Assembly: GCA_963662675.2 (NCBI GenBank)
Contig: CAXXHP010000003.1
Coordinates: forward strand, 1-64,000
Direction of reading: 5' to 3'
Length of the DNA: 64,000 bases
Source: G963662675 sp963662675
Lineage (GTDB): Bacteria; Bacteroidota; Bacteroidia; Bacteroidales; Prolixibacteraceae
Part shown: positions 33,330 through 42,535 of the stretch, piece by piece
Numbering within the stretch: the stretch's first letter is position 1
Layout of the letters: each line of letters opens with the position of its first letter
The notes under the pieces: model-generated
Databases searched by the model: none
What the model was told of the DNA's origin: nothing
What the model saw: the letters and a program-made list of their open reading frames with translations, nothing else
Translations under genes and position numbers: made by a program

Positions 33330-34682
33330 TTAGCTTATGTCAGGAGGGGCATTTTTAATGACACCTTTTCCTCTCCATTTCCCCGACAAATAGTATATAA
33401 TAAGTATTATCATACCAGCAAACCATGCAGTTGGTTCTGCCCACCAAATACCATTTACTCCAATTTTGCCTGATAGGAAGAAGGCCATAGGGATACGGAA
33501 AATATATAAAGAGAGTAGTGTGGCCAGCATAGGAATCAATGTTGCACCTGCTCCTCTTAAAAATCCCGTGAAAGCAAACATCAATGAAAATAACAGGTAA
33601 AATGAAGAAACAATTATCAGGTAGTCCTGACCGATTGCAATGACTCCCGGGTCTGGTGTAAAAATGCGAATAATGTACTTTCCTAAAATGATAATTAATA
33701 TGGAAATGAAAAGCGAATAGGTCAAAGTAAAAAGGATAGTGACTTTCAGCCCTTTCTTTGCTCGATCCTCCTTTTGTGCTCCGAGGTTCTGTCCCACAAA
33801 AGTTGAAAGAGCAGAACTAAAGTTCATGGCTGGCATTTTTGCAAATGAATCGATACGCATGGCTGCCGTGTATGCAGCTACAGCATTAGTGCCAAAAGTG
33901 TTTACAATTCCCATAATAGCCATCATTCCAAGTGCAACAAACGATTGTTGAAAGCCCGTTGGAAGCCCAATGCGGACGCAGCTTTTGAAAATATGACGAT
34001 CAAAAACGTATTTGCGAAATGATAATTTGATAATTGGGTGTTTTTTATTGAGGTACCATATTGCAGTTAAGAAAGCTCCGGCTTGTGAAATAACTGTAGC
34101 CAGTGCAACACCCTCAATCCCCCATTTAAAAACAACGACAAACAGTAGGTCGAGCAATACATTATTAATTGTTGAGATGATCATGAAATAGAGAGGGGTT
34201 TTTGAATCGCCCAAACCGCGTAGAATAGATGTAATTCCGTTGAATCCAAAGAAAAAGAACATCCCCAACATGTAGATGTTGAGGTAAGTTACTGCCTGAG
34301 TCATCATCTCTTTGGGCAGATTTATTAGCCTGAATATTTCTTCACTGAGGCTTATTCCTATAACTGTTACGAATAATGAAGAAATCAGAAAAAAAATAAA
34401 GATTGTGTCAATTGTTCGCCTTACTTTGTCCATTTGTTTGGCACCAAAGTATTGTGAAACTACAGTAGAAGCTCCGGAGCCAACGCCAATAACCATAGAG
34501 ATTAAAGCAAAAATAATGGGAAAAGATGCGCCTACAGCTCCAAGCGCTTCTTTACCCAAATAGTTGCCGACTATTACACTGTCTACAATGTTGTAGAGGT
34601 TTTGGAAAATATTTCCGATGACAAGAGGAACAGAAAACCGTAAAATTAATTTTGCTTCATTTCCTTTCGTAAAGTCTTTCAT
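33330..34682 (-). CDS. MATE family efflux transporter
   Basis: 450-residue inner-membrane exporter with 12 hydrophobic segments. Typical MATE features: start LILRFSVPLVIGNIFQNLYNIVDSVIVG, repeated GVGSGASTVVSQYFGAK, and the second half QSFVALGMMAIMGIVNTFGTNAVAAYTAAMRID. Exports organic cations, drugs or waste compounds with Na+ or H+. Substrate not inferable. Divergent from the phosphatase gene at 34827. Confidence 0.92.
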   Translation of the reverse strand: MKDFTKGNEAKLILRFSVPLVIGNIFQNLYNIVDSVIVGNYLGKEALGAVGASFPIIFALISMVIGVGSGASTVVSQYFGAKQMDKVRRTIDTIFIFFLISSLFVTVIGISLSEEIFRLINLPKEMMTQAVTYLNIYMLGMFFFFGFNGITSILRGLGDSKTPLYFMIISTINNVLLDLLFVVVFKWGIEGVALATVISQAGAFLTAIWYLNKKHPIIKLSFRKYVFDRHIFKSCVRIGLPTGFQQSFVALGMMAIMGIVNTFGTNAVAAYTAAMRIDSFAKMPAMNFSSALSTFVGQNLGAQKEDRAKKGLKVTILFTLTYSLFISILIIILGKYIIRIFTPDPGVIAIGQDYLIIVSSFYLLFSLMFAFTGFLRGAGATLIPMLATLLSLYIFRIPMAFFLSGKIGVNGIWWAEPTAWFAGMIILIIYYLSGKWRGKGVIKNAPPDIS

Positions 34683-34826
34683 TTATAAAAATATATCAGG
34701 TTTTCAAAGCTCATTAATTTTCGGAGAATATCAAAACTGCGGATAAGGTTAATGTTCGGTTAAATTTCAGGTTTAGGGTTTTACGGGTCAATGAATCTTA
34801 TATTTTTGTAATAAATCAATATCGAA

Positions 34827-35300
34827 ATGAAGAAACGTGTATTATTTGTCTGTCTTGGAAACATTTGTCGCTCTCCGAGTGCTGAGGCAGTTTTTAACGG
34901 ACTTATTAAAGCTGAGGGATTGGAAGATTTGGTTGAATGTGACTCGGCAGGGACTGCCGGGTATCATGAAGGTGAACCAGCTGATCAGAGGATGAAAAGT
35001 CATGCAATTCGTCGGGGGTACCGCCTAACTTCTGTCTCCCGGAAATTTAGAGATGAAGTTGACTTTGATGAAGTTGACTTTGTCGTCGGGATGGATGATT
35101 ATAATGTGGCAGATTTGAAAAATTTAGCTTCAACAAAAGAAGATCTCGATAAAATATATAAAATGACTGATTTTTGCTCAAATGGAGGTCATGATTTTGT
35201 GCCTGATCCGTATTATGGGGAATCTTCAGGTTTTGATTTGGTGCTTGATATTTTAGAGGATGCTTGCCAAGGACTATTAAATAAGATAAAGGGGAATTGA
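34827..35300 (+). CDS. Low-molecular-weight protein tyrosine phosphatase
   Basis: 157-residue cytoplasmic phosphatase. The signature loop CLGNICRSPSAEA (Cys-x5-Arg) is at residues 9-21, and the general-acid Asp lies in VPDPYYGE near the C-terminus. Length and fold match LMW-PTPs, which in bacteria act on tyrosine kinases of polysaccharide export or on small phosphate esters. A conserved Tyr pair after DPY is present (YYG). Single gene. Confidence 0.93.
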   Translation: MKKRVLFVCLGNICRSPSAEAVFNGLIKAEGLEDLVECDSAGTAGYHEGEPADQRMKSHAIRRGYRLTSVSRKFRDEVDFDEVDFVVGMDDYNVADLKNLASTKEDLDKIYKMTDFCSNGGHDFVPDPYYGESSGFDLVLDILEDACQGLLNKIKGN

Positions 35301-35364
35301 TTTTCATGCATCCCTTAATTTTTTCCTTTTAGACGATATTTTTTTGAAATATTAATTAGGAATA

Positions 35365-35733
35365 ATGATTCAATATCATTTCAATAGAACAGATGAGGTC
35401 GTTTATGCCGGTTTCGTTGGAAAAATTGGGTTGAAAGATATTTGGGATTTCTACAATGACCTGTCATCTTTAAATTCTGAAATTTCTTATTTAAGAATAC
35501 TTCAGGATGAACAAAAAGCCATTTTTACAGAAACGAGCTTGATTTTTGAAAATGGGCAGGACTTGGTACAAATACTCACCAGCCATTTCCCGAAAGTAAA
35601 AATAGCTGTTCTTCAAATTAAAGCTATTGAAACGGCATACAGTTCATGGTTTTTTGACCGATTTGCGGGCTTAAACATCACGTATAGAATATTTTCAACC
35701 GAAGATAATGCAGTAGAGTGGTTGAAGGAATAG
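35365..35733 (+). CDS. SpoIIAA/STAS-like hypothetical protein
   Basis: 122-residue soluble protein. I do not recognise a family with certainty. It starts IQYHFNRTDEVVYAGFVGKIGLKDIWDFYND and has alternating strands and helices ending DNAVEWLKE, which is typical of STAS-like or SpoIIAA-like proteins of the DUF3478 kind. Small size and lack of catalytic motifs suggest a binding role. Follows the phosphatase gene after 64 bases. Confidence 0.5.
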   Translation: MIQYHFNRTDEVVYAGFVGKIGLKDIWDFYNDLSSLNSEISYLRILQDEQKAIFTETSLIFENGQDLVQILTSHFPKVKIAVLQIKAIETAYSSWFFDRFAGLNITYRIFSTEDNAVEWLKE

Positions 35734-35755
35734 CAGAATATGATATTTAATTTTA

Positions 35756-36226
35756 TCACAATTCCTCAAGAATAAGGTCTCTTAGTTCCATGAAGTTTCG
35801 TTCAAGAGTCAGCATGTTGTCTATAAGGAAGTTGTAAATATCAGGCCACTGATCTTGTCGGTAGATATTTACGTTTTTTTTGGTTGTGGAAATTAGGGAC
35901 ACTTCCTTGCCACTTTCAGTCTGCACGCATAAGTTCCATTCTAAACCATCAGGGAAACCTACTTCCAATAATCCTTTATATTTCTCTAGAATTTCAAAAA
36001 TTTGTAGTCTGCGATTTTCGCTTTTAGGATTGATCTCGATCATGACTGTTGCTTCATTCTGATCGATGTCAAATTTCAAATCAATACCGCTGATTTTTGT
36101 GTCATATAATACCCATTTCTTTTTGCGATGCGCCAGTTCCGGAACTATCTCACAACGTTGTCCAAACAGGATCCAGAATTCTTTTCGTAATACTTTTGCT
36201 TCTTCTCTTGTGTACATTGTTTGCAA
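35756..36226 (-). CDS. DUF4268 domain protein
   Basis: 156-residue cytoplasmic protein. Recognised by the EFWILFGQRC start, KKWVLYDTKISGIDLKFDID core and DQWPDIYNFLIDNML tail. This family is often a C-terminal part of larger proteins; here it stands alone. Function unknown. Its upstream neighbour on the same strand is separated by a decayed gene. Confidence 0.8.
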   Translation of the reverse strand: MQTMYTREEAKVLRKEFWILFGQRCEIVPELAHRKKKWVLYDTKISGIDLKFDIDQNEATVMIEINPKSENRRLQIFEILEKYKGLLEVGFPDGLEWNLCVQTESGKEVSLISTTKKNVNIYRQDQWPDIYNFLIDNMLTLERNFMELRDLILEEL

Positions 36227-36364
36227 AAATAGAAAAACGCATCAACTATTTTAGATATTTCAGAAACACCTATATTACATTTCAAATTTGTATGAATAAT
36301 AGCAAACGGTTTTTGTCATACAAAATTGAGATAGAGGAAAAACCGAAACAAAATTGTTTTTTAG

Positions 36365-36680
36365 GTGAAGACTGTTGCCGCATATCTACTCATATCACAG
36401 GTTGAAGTTTTAAAAGGGCCATATAGTTTACGTTACGGAAATGCTTTTGGAGGAACAATAAATTTTAAAAGTGTCGATTAACATTTTTCTGAGCAGTTTC
36501 AAGTGTCAGGTCTCGGATTAGTAGTAGTTATGAAACAAACGGAGATGTTTCCAGAACAGAAGGCTTTATTGGGGGAGCGAATAACTTTGCCGATCTGAAA
36601 TCTTTACCGAATCAGATGATTTCCAGTATCGAGAGACGTGTCAATCTTGCTGATATCGGGTATCTATTCGATAAATGATG
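36365..36680 (+). pseudogene. Decayed TonB-dependent receptor fragment
   Basis: From base 36401 one frame reads VEVLKGPYSLRYGNAFGGTINFKS then a stop; this is the plug-domain signature of TonB-dependent receptors. In a shifted frame, about 36500-36610, SSYETNGDVSRTEGFIGGANN follows, which matches the next part of such receptors. No start codon, one stop and at least one frameshift are visible, and the rest of the roughly 700-residue gene is absent. A + strand hairpin follows. The residual plug motif is strong; substrate unknown. Confidence 0.8.
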
Positions 36681-36697
36681 AATTAATAGTTTGCAGT

Positions 36698-36723
36698 CGG
36701 AAAACTTTATTTTTCCGTTTTTT
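36698..36723 (+). terminator. Hairpin at the end of the TonB remnant
   Basis: CGGAAAA (36698-36704) pairs with TTTTCCG (36711-36717), followed by six T on the plus strand. Probably the old terminator of the receptor gene. It overlaps the 3' end of the small gene on the minus strand. Confidence 0.6.
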
Positions 36724-36889
36724 GTGAAAACTGAATGTACTTTTCGCAGTTACTCCAACCCCGCATTCCTCTGTTGCAAAAAACATTCTTATAAAGAAAT
36801 ATTGGCATGCCGTTGCATGGTTCTTTGCTCAGGTATGTGGGGCATGCAGAGGCGTATTTACACTTGTTCCCTAAATATTTTTCGGCCAT
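36707..36889 (-). CDS. Small Cys-rich protein in the ablAB operon
   Basis: 60-residue protein beginning MAEKYLGNKCKYASACPTYL, with five Cys (10, 16, 25, 38, 48) and a conserved-looking tail LYKNVFCNRGMRGWSNCEKY. The start codon lies 2 bases after the ablB stop, which supports a true third operon gene. I recall similar short proteins in Bacteroidota but no name. A metal or iron-sulfur site is possible with Cys10/16/38/48. Hypothetical, but the spacing and pattern argue against chance. Confidence 0.6.
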   Translation of the reverse strand: MAEKYLGNKCKYASACPTYLSKEPCNGMPIFLYKNVFCNRGMRGWSNCEKYIQFSQKTEK

Positions 36890-36891
36890 AA

Positions 36892-37737
36892 TTATATATG
36901 CTTATATAGTACGTTCATGCTTTCAATTTTGCCCGCAATGTTGGTGTTTTTTATTAGTGTTCCAGAATAGATGTAGTTTAATTTCAAAAACGTTTTGTTC
37001 ATTGCCAATGAGTTTAAACGAGCTATGGTATACAAAGTGCTAATGCCTTGTCTATTCATTTCGTTTTCCATTTCTGCAAGAAGCGAAAGGGCTAATTTAT
37101 TTCCTCTAAAAGCTGGTAGGGTTGCGAAGTCTGTCATTTCAGCATTCCGCCCTTCCTTGTCAATTTCGGCAGAAGACAGAGCTATTAATTCCCCATCTTT
37201 TTCAATTCCAAAGTATTGAACATTGTCCAACATGGTTTGTCGAATATATTCTGGGGAATGTATCGGGAATGGATATGTGACAAACACTTCTTTATATAGA
37301 GCAGTTATCTGATTGATATGCGATTCATTAAGCCTCTGAATGTGAAACTCGGAATCTAATGTAATAACAGCTTCTTTTTGTTCGTCTAATGATTCCAGCA
37401 TAATGCTCAGTTCCTTCAACTTGTCGGTTTCGATGTTCATGTGCCTTTCAGGGCTCATGAATTTCGATAAAAAGAAAACCGCTTCATTGTTGTTGTAAAA
37501 TCGAGGAATATACGCTTCCATAATGAACCCACCTGCGGTAAATAAGGGAGCGGCCCAAACAGGTACTTTGCAAAATATCTTAGAATAAGATTTCTCTTTG
37601 GCAAGTTTAGTCAAGAGATTAATTATTTCCGGGCAATCATCGCTTTTCAGTTTGATCAGATATATACGGTCATTTAAAGTGCCGTGTTGGATAATAGAAC
37701 CTTTGCCGATTTTTTCAGTCTCATCAAACATTATCAT
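36892..37737 (-). CDS. ablB: Putative beta-lysine N-acetyltransferase
   Basis: Acetylates L-beta-lysine to N-epsilon-acetyl-beta-lysine, an osmolyte. 281 residues from ATG 37737, overlapping ablA by 14 bases; a longer frame would start within ablA. The C-terminal GNAT domain (about residues 130-270) has ALYKEVFVTYPFPI, MTDFATLPAFRGNKLALSLLAEME as acetyl-CoA loop, and LYTIARLNSLAMNKTFLKLNY. The N-terminal half with YSKIFCKVPVWAAPLFTAGGF is typical of AblB. Directly downstream of lysine 2,3-aminomutase, which fixes the function. Confidence 0.92.
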   Translation of the reverse strand: MIMFDETEKIGKGSIIQHGTLNDRIYLIKLKSDDCPEIINLLTKLAKEKSYSKIFCKVPVWAAPLFTAGGFIMEAYIPRFYNNNEAVFFLSKFMSPERHMNIETDKLKELSIMLESLDEQKEAVITLDSEFHIQRLNESHINQITALYKEVFVTYPFPIHSPEYIRQTMLDNVQYFGIEKDGELIALSSAEIDKEGRNAEMTDFATLPAFRGNKLALSLLAEMENEMNRQGISTLYTIARLNSLAMNKTFLKLNYIYSGTLIKNTNIAGKIESMNVLYKHI

Positions 37738-39034
37738 CCCTTCTTTGAATTCTTTGATTATCCTCGGGGATGAGGGAGATTGTTCTATTAGAATCGGAAA
37801 GCAATTTTTCAATTCCAATAGCTTCGGATTCATCAACTTCATTCAGGTTTAGTTCCAAATCACATTTTTCACAATCCCGGTTACACATTCGAGGTTCGTA
37901 GCTGTCTGGTTCTTTATAAGTTGTTATTACCCCTTCGTAGTTTCTTAACACAACTTTATTGGTTGACCAAGAAATAATATAGTTGGGCATAACCGGTATT
38001 TTTCCGCCTCCACCTGGTGCGTCAATAACATAGGTTGGACGAGCAAAACCACTGGTGTGGCCAATCAGGCTTTCCATAATTTCAATTCCTTTACCAATAG
38101 GCGTTCTAAAGTGAGATAAGCCTTTGGACAAGTCACATTGGTATAAATAGTATGGCCTTACCCTGCTCTGAACCAATTTGTGGAGTAAAGTTTTCATAAT
38201 TCGGGGGCAGTCGTTTACATCAGCAAGTAGAACAGATTGGTTTCCCAATGGAAATCCACCATCAGCAAGTTTTGCCAGTGCTTCTTTTGCCGAAGCTGTA
38301 AGTTCACGGGGGTGATTAAAATGCGTGTTGATCCATAGTGGATGGTATTTTTTCAAAACGGCAATAAGCTTATCTGTAATCCGATATGGGAGAACAACGG
38401 GCATTCTTGTTCCTATACGAATTATTTCAACGTGTTTAATGCGGCTAATTTCACCCAACAACCAATCCAACATATCATCAGACAGCATTAATGGGTCTCC
38501 CCCAGAAAGTAAAACATCTCTTACTTGACTGTTCTCTTTTATATATTCAATTCCTTTGAGGAGTTGCTCTTTAGCAGGGATATAGTCGATATCTCCAACT
38601 TTTCTCTTTCGGGTACAAAATCTGCAATACATCGAGCAAATGTTGCTTACATGAAATAAAACCCGGTCAGGGTATCGATGAGTTATGCCTTCTACCGGAC
38701 TGTCTTGTTCTTCACCTAAGGGGTCTTCAAATTCCGACTCTATGGTGTTTAGTTCTTGTACTCCGCCAAAAGCCTGCTTGAAAATAGGGTCGTTGTTGTA
38801 ATTTTTCTTGTCAATTAGCGAAAGGTAGTATGGCGTAATTGATAAAGGAAATTCATTAAAAGTTTTTACTAATCCTTCCTTTTCATTTGCCGGGAATTTA
38901 ATGCCAGTTAAATACTCAAATTGATCCAACGATTTAATAGCGTGTTTTAACTGCCATTTCCAACTCTTCCAGCCCGATATATCTAAATCATCTTCAATCT
39001 TCTTCCCAATCTCTTGTTGTGCATTATTATAAAT
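37724..39034 (-). CDS. ablA: Lysine 2,3-aminomutase
   Basis: Radical-SAM, PLP-dependent enzyme making beta-lysine from lysine. Radical cluster CSMYCRFC (C-x3-C-x2-C) around residue 145; the family motif RKRKVGDIDY and DVLLSGGDPLMLSDDMLDWLL follow, then PVVLPYR and the PLP-Lys region GGGGKIPVMPNY. A C-terminal Cys set (CNRDCEKCD) is present. Start ATG 39034 gives 436 residues, nearer the family length than the longest frame. Paired with ablB, so it makes the compatible solute for salt stress. Confidence 0.95.
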   Translation of the reverse strand: MYNNAQQEIGKKIEDDLDISGWKSWKWQLKHAIKSLDQFEYLTGIKFPANEKEGLVKTFNEFPLSITPYYLSLIDKKNYNNDPIFKQAFGGVQELNTIESEFEDPLGEEQDSPVEGITHRYPDRVLFHVSNICSMYCRFCTRKRKVGDIDYIPAKEQLLKGIEYIKENSQVRDVLLSGGDPLMLSDDMLDWLLGEISRIKHVEIIRIGTRMPVVLPYRITDKLIAVLKKYHPLWINTHFNHPRELTASAKEALAKLADGGFPLGNQSVLLADVNDCPRIMKTLLHKLVQSRVRPYYLYQCDLSKGLSHFRTPIGKGIEIMESLIGHTSGFARPTYVIDAPGGGGKIPVMPNYIISWSTNKVVLRNYEGVITTYKEPDSYEPRMCNRDCEKCDLELNLNEVDESEAIGIEKLLSDSNRTISLIPEDNQRIQRRDDNV

Positions 39035-39412
39035 CATAGAACAGACATTTAGTTTCTGTGCGAACAAAAATACAAAAGATATACGATCCTACAAGTTTTT
39101 AAATTATCGTTTTGATGTAAGTGTCACTGTAGGAGTGTATTGTGAGCTTATATTTTGAGTGGTGCTATTTTTTGGGATAAAATAGTTTCTATAGAAAACA
39201 AATGTGCAAAATTCAAAGTTTGTTATTCGGAGAAAGGAAATCTACACGAAATTCAGCTCATCTCGTTTTTGTTGAAAAACGCCAGAATAAAACGATCAGG
39301 TTTTCACTTCACAACTTTGATGAATAATCCATCAGCTCTATTCTATAGGGCATTACAACACTCAGAGGGAAGTGAGTTTTGGTATGAATTTTTGTGAGAG
39401 ATTAGTCTGTGT

Positions 39413-39895
39413 TTAGTCCAAAACACCTTCCAGATCATCATTAGTAATCATGGGAGATGCCTCAATCTTTTGTATTTGAAGAAGCGTAACTAAGGTGTCT
39501 AAGCTGTTTTCGACCTGCTTTAGTTCTTCTTCATCCAATACTTGAAGTTTTTCAGACAGTTGACTGTGGAGGAGTAATGGTATCTGGCTAAGAAGTTGAT
39601 CCCCTGCAGAGGTCAAAGCTATTTTTACAACCCGTTTATCCCCTGTCTTGGGCAGTCTGGCTATATAACGCTTTTTCTCAAGTCGGTTAATTATACCTGT
39701 TACTGTGCTGGCATTCAGGTTTAAAAAGTTTTTAATTTCTCCTTGTGTTGCTTGGTAATTCGAAGAATTATGTAGAAATCTTAAGCATAATACTTGAGGA
39801 ATACTTATCCCATATTCTTTTTGAATTTTTTTTGATTCTAAGTTGATTGACCGAACAATCCTTCTGATTTTTATTAATATTTCGGTAGTGTCCAT
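39413..39895 (-). CDS. MarR family transcriptional regulator
   Basis: 160-residue winged-helix repressor. N-terminal dimer helix, then YQATQGEIKNFLNLNASTVTGIINRLEKKRYIARLPKTGDKRVVKIALTSAGDQLL, the helix-turn-helix plus wing (DKR) of MarR proteins. Divergent from a PQQ-propeller gene 270 bases away, which it may control. Ligand unknown. Confidence 0.9.
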   Translation of the reverse strand: MDTTEILIKIRRIVRSINLESKKIQKEYGISIPQVLCLRFLHNSSNYQATQGEIKNFLNLNASTVTGIINRLEKKRYIARLPKTGDKRVVKIALTSAGDQLLSQIPLLLHSQLSEKLQVLDEEELKQVENSLDTLVTLLQIQKIEASPMITNDDLEGVLD

Positions 39896-40167
39896 TTAAA
39901 TGTTTGACTTTTATTTAGTTATCATCGCAATATGCTTAATTCAAGGGATTTGTCAAATATACACATTAAATGCACTTTTCTACACATACACACATGAGGG
40001 AACTAATTCAGTGCTTCTTGTACGTTTTATTAGAGCTTCATTGGTGACTTAAAGGGGGTGTCCTATTCAAATTAAATTCTTATAAATTGTTAATGGAAAC
40101 CATTTTAGAGTCTTGTCTGTGAATAAAATGATATCTTGAAAATTTTGAATTTAATTAATAAAAACTG

Positions 40168-41499
40168 ATGATCATGAACCGACTTATGAGTCTGCTTTTG
40201 GGGCTATTAATTAGCCTAAGTGGTTTTTCACAAAGTAACATCTCTGAATTTGAGAAGAACTGGCCAACTTGGCGTGGCCCTTATTTAACAGGTGTTGCGC
40301 CTGTTGGCAATCCTCCTATTTCTTGGAGTGAGACTGAAAATTTAAAATGGAAAGCTGAAATACCTGGAGCTGGGCATTCAACGCCGATTGTTTGGGGAAA
40401 TCAGATTTTTGTTACCAGTTCTGTTGAAACAGATCGTAAACCGAATCAGGCAGGAGCCAATGCTGATGGTGGCAGTGGGATGTCGCCAATGCAAGCAAAA
40501 AACTTGCACGAATTTGTTATCATCTCTTATGACAGAGAGGATGGGGCAATTCTCTGGCAGAAAAGTCTAATCGAAGAAATGCCGCAGGATCGGACACATG
40601 AGGATGGAAGCTGGTCGTCTAATTCTCCAATTACCGATGGAGAGCATGTTTATGCTTATTTCGGTTCCAGAGGGTTGTACTGTTTAGATTTGCAGGGTAA
40701 TCTAAAGTGGTCGCGCAATTTTGGGCAGATGGAAAAAAGAATGAGCTTTGGGGAAGGTAGCTCTCCGGCTATATACAATGACAAAATTGTCATTCTTTGG
40801 GATCATGAAGGTCAGTCTGCTCTATTTGTTTTAGATAAAAATACCGGGGAGGATATTTGGAATGTAAATCGGGATGAAATGACTTCATGGTCGACACCTT
40901 TAATTGTAGAATATGGAGGAAAAACGCAAATTATTACAAGTGCCTCGAATAAGGTTAGAAGTTACGATCTTGAAACAGGTGATATTATTTGGGAAACATC
41001 AGGGTTGACTGGCAATGTTATTCCACAGCCTATGGTGGAGGATGATATCGTTTATGTTATGAGTGGTTATCGCGGATACTCAGTAATGGCCATTCAGCTT
41101 TCAAAAGCTAGTGGAGATATTACAGATACAGACGCTATCTTGTGGAGTTACAATAGGAATACCCCTTATGTTCCATCGCCAGCTTTGGCGGGAGGTAAAC
41201 TCTATTTTCTTAAAGATAATCGAGGTAGTTTGTCGTGTCTCGATTCAAAAGATGGAACAATTTATTATGAAGGTGCAGCATTGGATGATGTTGGGAATGC
41301 TTATCCATCTCCAGTGGCAGTGGCCGATAGACTTTATGTAATTGGAGGCTCGGGTGTTTCATATACTGTGAAGCAAGGTGAGAAATTTGAAATTCTTTCA
41401 AAAAATGTATTGGATGACAACATTTTTGCTTCGCCAGTAATCGTTGGAGATGATCTTTATTTACGGGGATTTAACTACTTGTATTGTATTGCTGAATAA
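40168..41499 (+). CDS. PQQ-type beta-propeller periplasmic protein
   Basis: 443 residues; signal peptide MNRLMSLLLGLLISLSGFSQ. The mature part has repeated propeller blades with Trp-rich signatures: WPTWRGPYLTGVAP, LKWKAEIPGAGHSTPIVWG, LYCLDLQGNLKWS, TGEDIWN, TGDIIWETSG and GTIYYEG. This resembles PQQ-dependent dehydrogenase-like and BamB-like proteins, but the catalytic Asp and Cys pair of true quinoproteins cannot be confirmed. Probably a scaffold or sugar-related binding protein. Ends at a bidirectional terminator with corA. Confidence 0.85.
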   Translation: MIMNRLMSLLLGLLISLSGFSQSNISEFEKNWPTWRGPYLTGVAPVGNPPISWSETENLKWKAEIPGAGHSTPIVWGNQIFVTSSVETDRKPNQAGANADGGSGMSPMQAKNLHEFVIISYDREDGAILWQKSLIEEMPQDRTHEDGSWSSNSPITDGEHVYAYFGSRGLYCLDLQGNLKWSRNFGQMEKRMSFGEGSSPAIYNDKIVILWDHEGQSALFVLDKNTGEDIWNVNRDEMTSWSTPLIVEYGGKTQIITSASNKVRSYDLETGDIIWETSGLTGNVIPQPMVEDDIVYVMSGYRGYSVMAIQLSKASGDITDTDAILWSYNRNTPYVPSPALAGGKLYFLKDNRGSLSCLDSKDGTIYYEGAALDDVGNAYPSPVAVADRLYVIGGSGVSYTVKQGEKFEILSKNVLDDNIFASPVIVGDDLYLRGFNYLYCIAE

Positions 41500-41522
41500 C
41501 GCATCAGATATTTTTTAATAAA

Positions 41523-41576
41523 AAAATCAACCTTCATTGCCCTGTTATTTGGGTGAAGGTTGATTTTCTTTTTTCT
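41523..41576. terminator. Bidirectional terminator between propeller gene and corA
   Basis: 14-bp stem AAAATCAACCTTCA (41523-41536) and TGAAGGTTGATTTT (41554-41567) with T runs in both directions; terminates both convergent genes. Confidence 0.88.
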
Positions 41577-41602
41577 GTTAGTTTCTTTGAAACCTCTATA
41601 TG

Positions 41603-42535
41603 CTAGAATAAATCTTTTTTTCTGAAGATGACAATTCCAATCAAAGCCATAAAAACTGAAATGGAAATAACTATTGGGAATGCCCATGTGTTGTCTTCCA
41701 GATGATTGGGGACGTTCATTCCATATAAACTGGCAATTAGAGTTGGAATCATTAAAATAATGGAGATGGAAGCTAACTGCTTCATCACTACGTTCAAGTT
41801 ATTTGAGATAACCGAAGCAAATGTATTTGTTACCCCATTCTGAATGTCAGAATATATCTGAGACATTTCTAGGGCTTGTTTGTTTTCGATGATTGCGTCT
41901 TCAAGCAAGTCTTCATTTAATTCGGTTATACTTTTTTTGAGTGAATTGCGAAGTCTGGCTAAAACAATTTCGTTGGCTTTTAATGAGGTGATAAAATAGA
42001 CCAAACATTTTTCCATCTTAAGAAGCTTATTCAGCTCTTTATTCCGGATTGATTTTTCCAGTTCCTTCTCAATTTGCGCTGTCTGTTGGTTTATTTGCTT
42101 TAAGAAACGTAAATAGGTCGTTCCCGATCTTAAAAAAAGCTTAATTATAAAATTAACCTCATCATGAATTAGTTGGGACTGGCCACGGTACAGGGTCGGC
42201 TCTGCGAAAGGTAGAACTTGATTGATGCTGGAACAAAGTGTGATTGTTATTCCATTCATTCGTATAATCCCAAGAGGTACAGTTGCAAATGGTACTCCGT
42301 TATTTGGGCTTTCAATGGGGATTCGCAAAATGATTAAGGACCAGTCATCGTCAATTTCATAACGTGGACGTTCATCCACATCAAGAATATCCGGAATTAA
42401 ATCAGCTGGAATTTGAAATTCGCTTTGTAATCGGGCAATTTCTTCCTCTGTGGGTTCAACAACATTGATCCAACATCCATCTTCTGCTTGCGGAATTTCA
42501 ACATAGCCGCCAAAGCTTTTAAATATTTTTAGCAT
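41603..42535 (-). CDS. corA: CorA-type divalent metal transporter
   Basis: 310-residue inner-membrane channel for Mg2+ or other divalent ions. The long cytoplasmic N-terminal domain (about 240 residues, with WINVVEPTEEEI at the start) precedes two membrane helices; the first ends in the YGMNVP signature. The C-terminus RKKDLF is basic. Start ATG 42535 is chosen over a longer frame as it has Shine-Dalgarno AGGAGG with 7-base spacing. Its leader can fold over that site (see regulatory entry). Confidence 0.93.
   Translation of the reverse strand: MLKIFKSFGGYVEIPQAEDGCWINVVEPTEEEIARLQSEFQIPADLIPDILDVDERPRYEIDDDWSLIILRIPIESPNNGVPFATVPLGIIRMNGITITLCSSINQVLPFAEPTLYRGQSQLIHDEVNFIIKLFLRSGTTYLRFLKQINQQTAQIEKELEKSIRNKELNKLLKMEKCLVYFITSLKANEIVLARLRNSLKKSITELNEDLLEDAIIENKQALEMSQIYSDIQNGVTNTFASVISNNLNVVMKQLASISIILMIPTLIASLYGMNVPNHLEDNTWAFPIVISISVFMALIGIVIFRKKDLF

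Noticed and set aside
39155..39397. 80-codon frame upstream of MarR
   Set aside because: Starts with TTG, no recognisable pattern, and no neighbour support.
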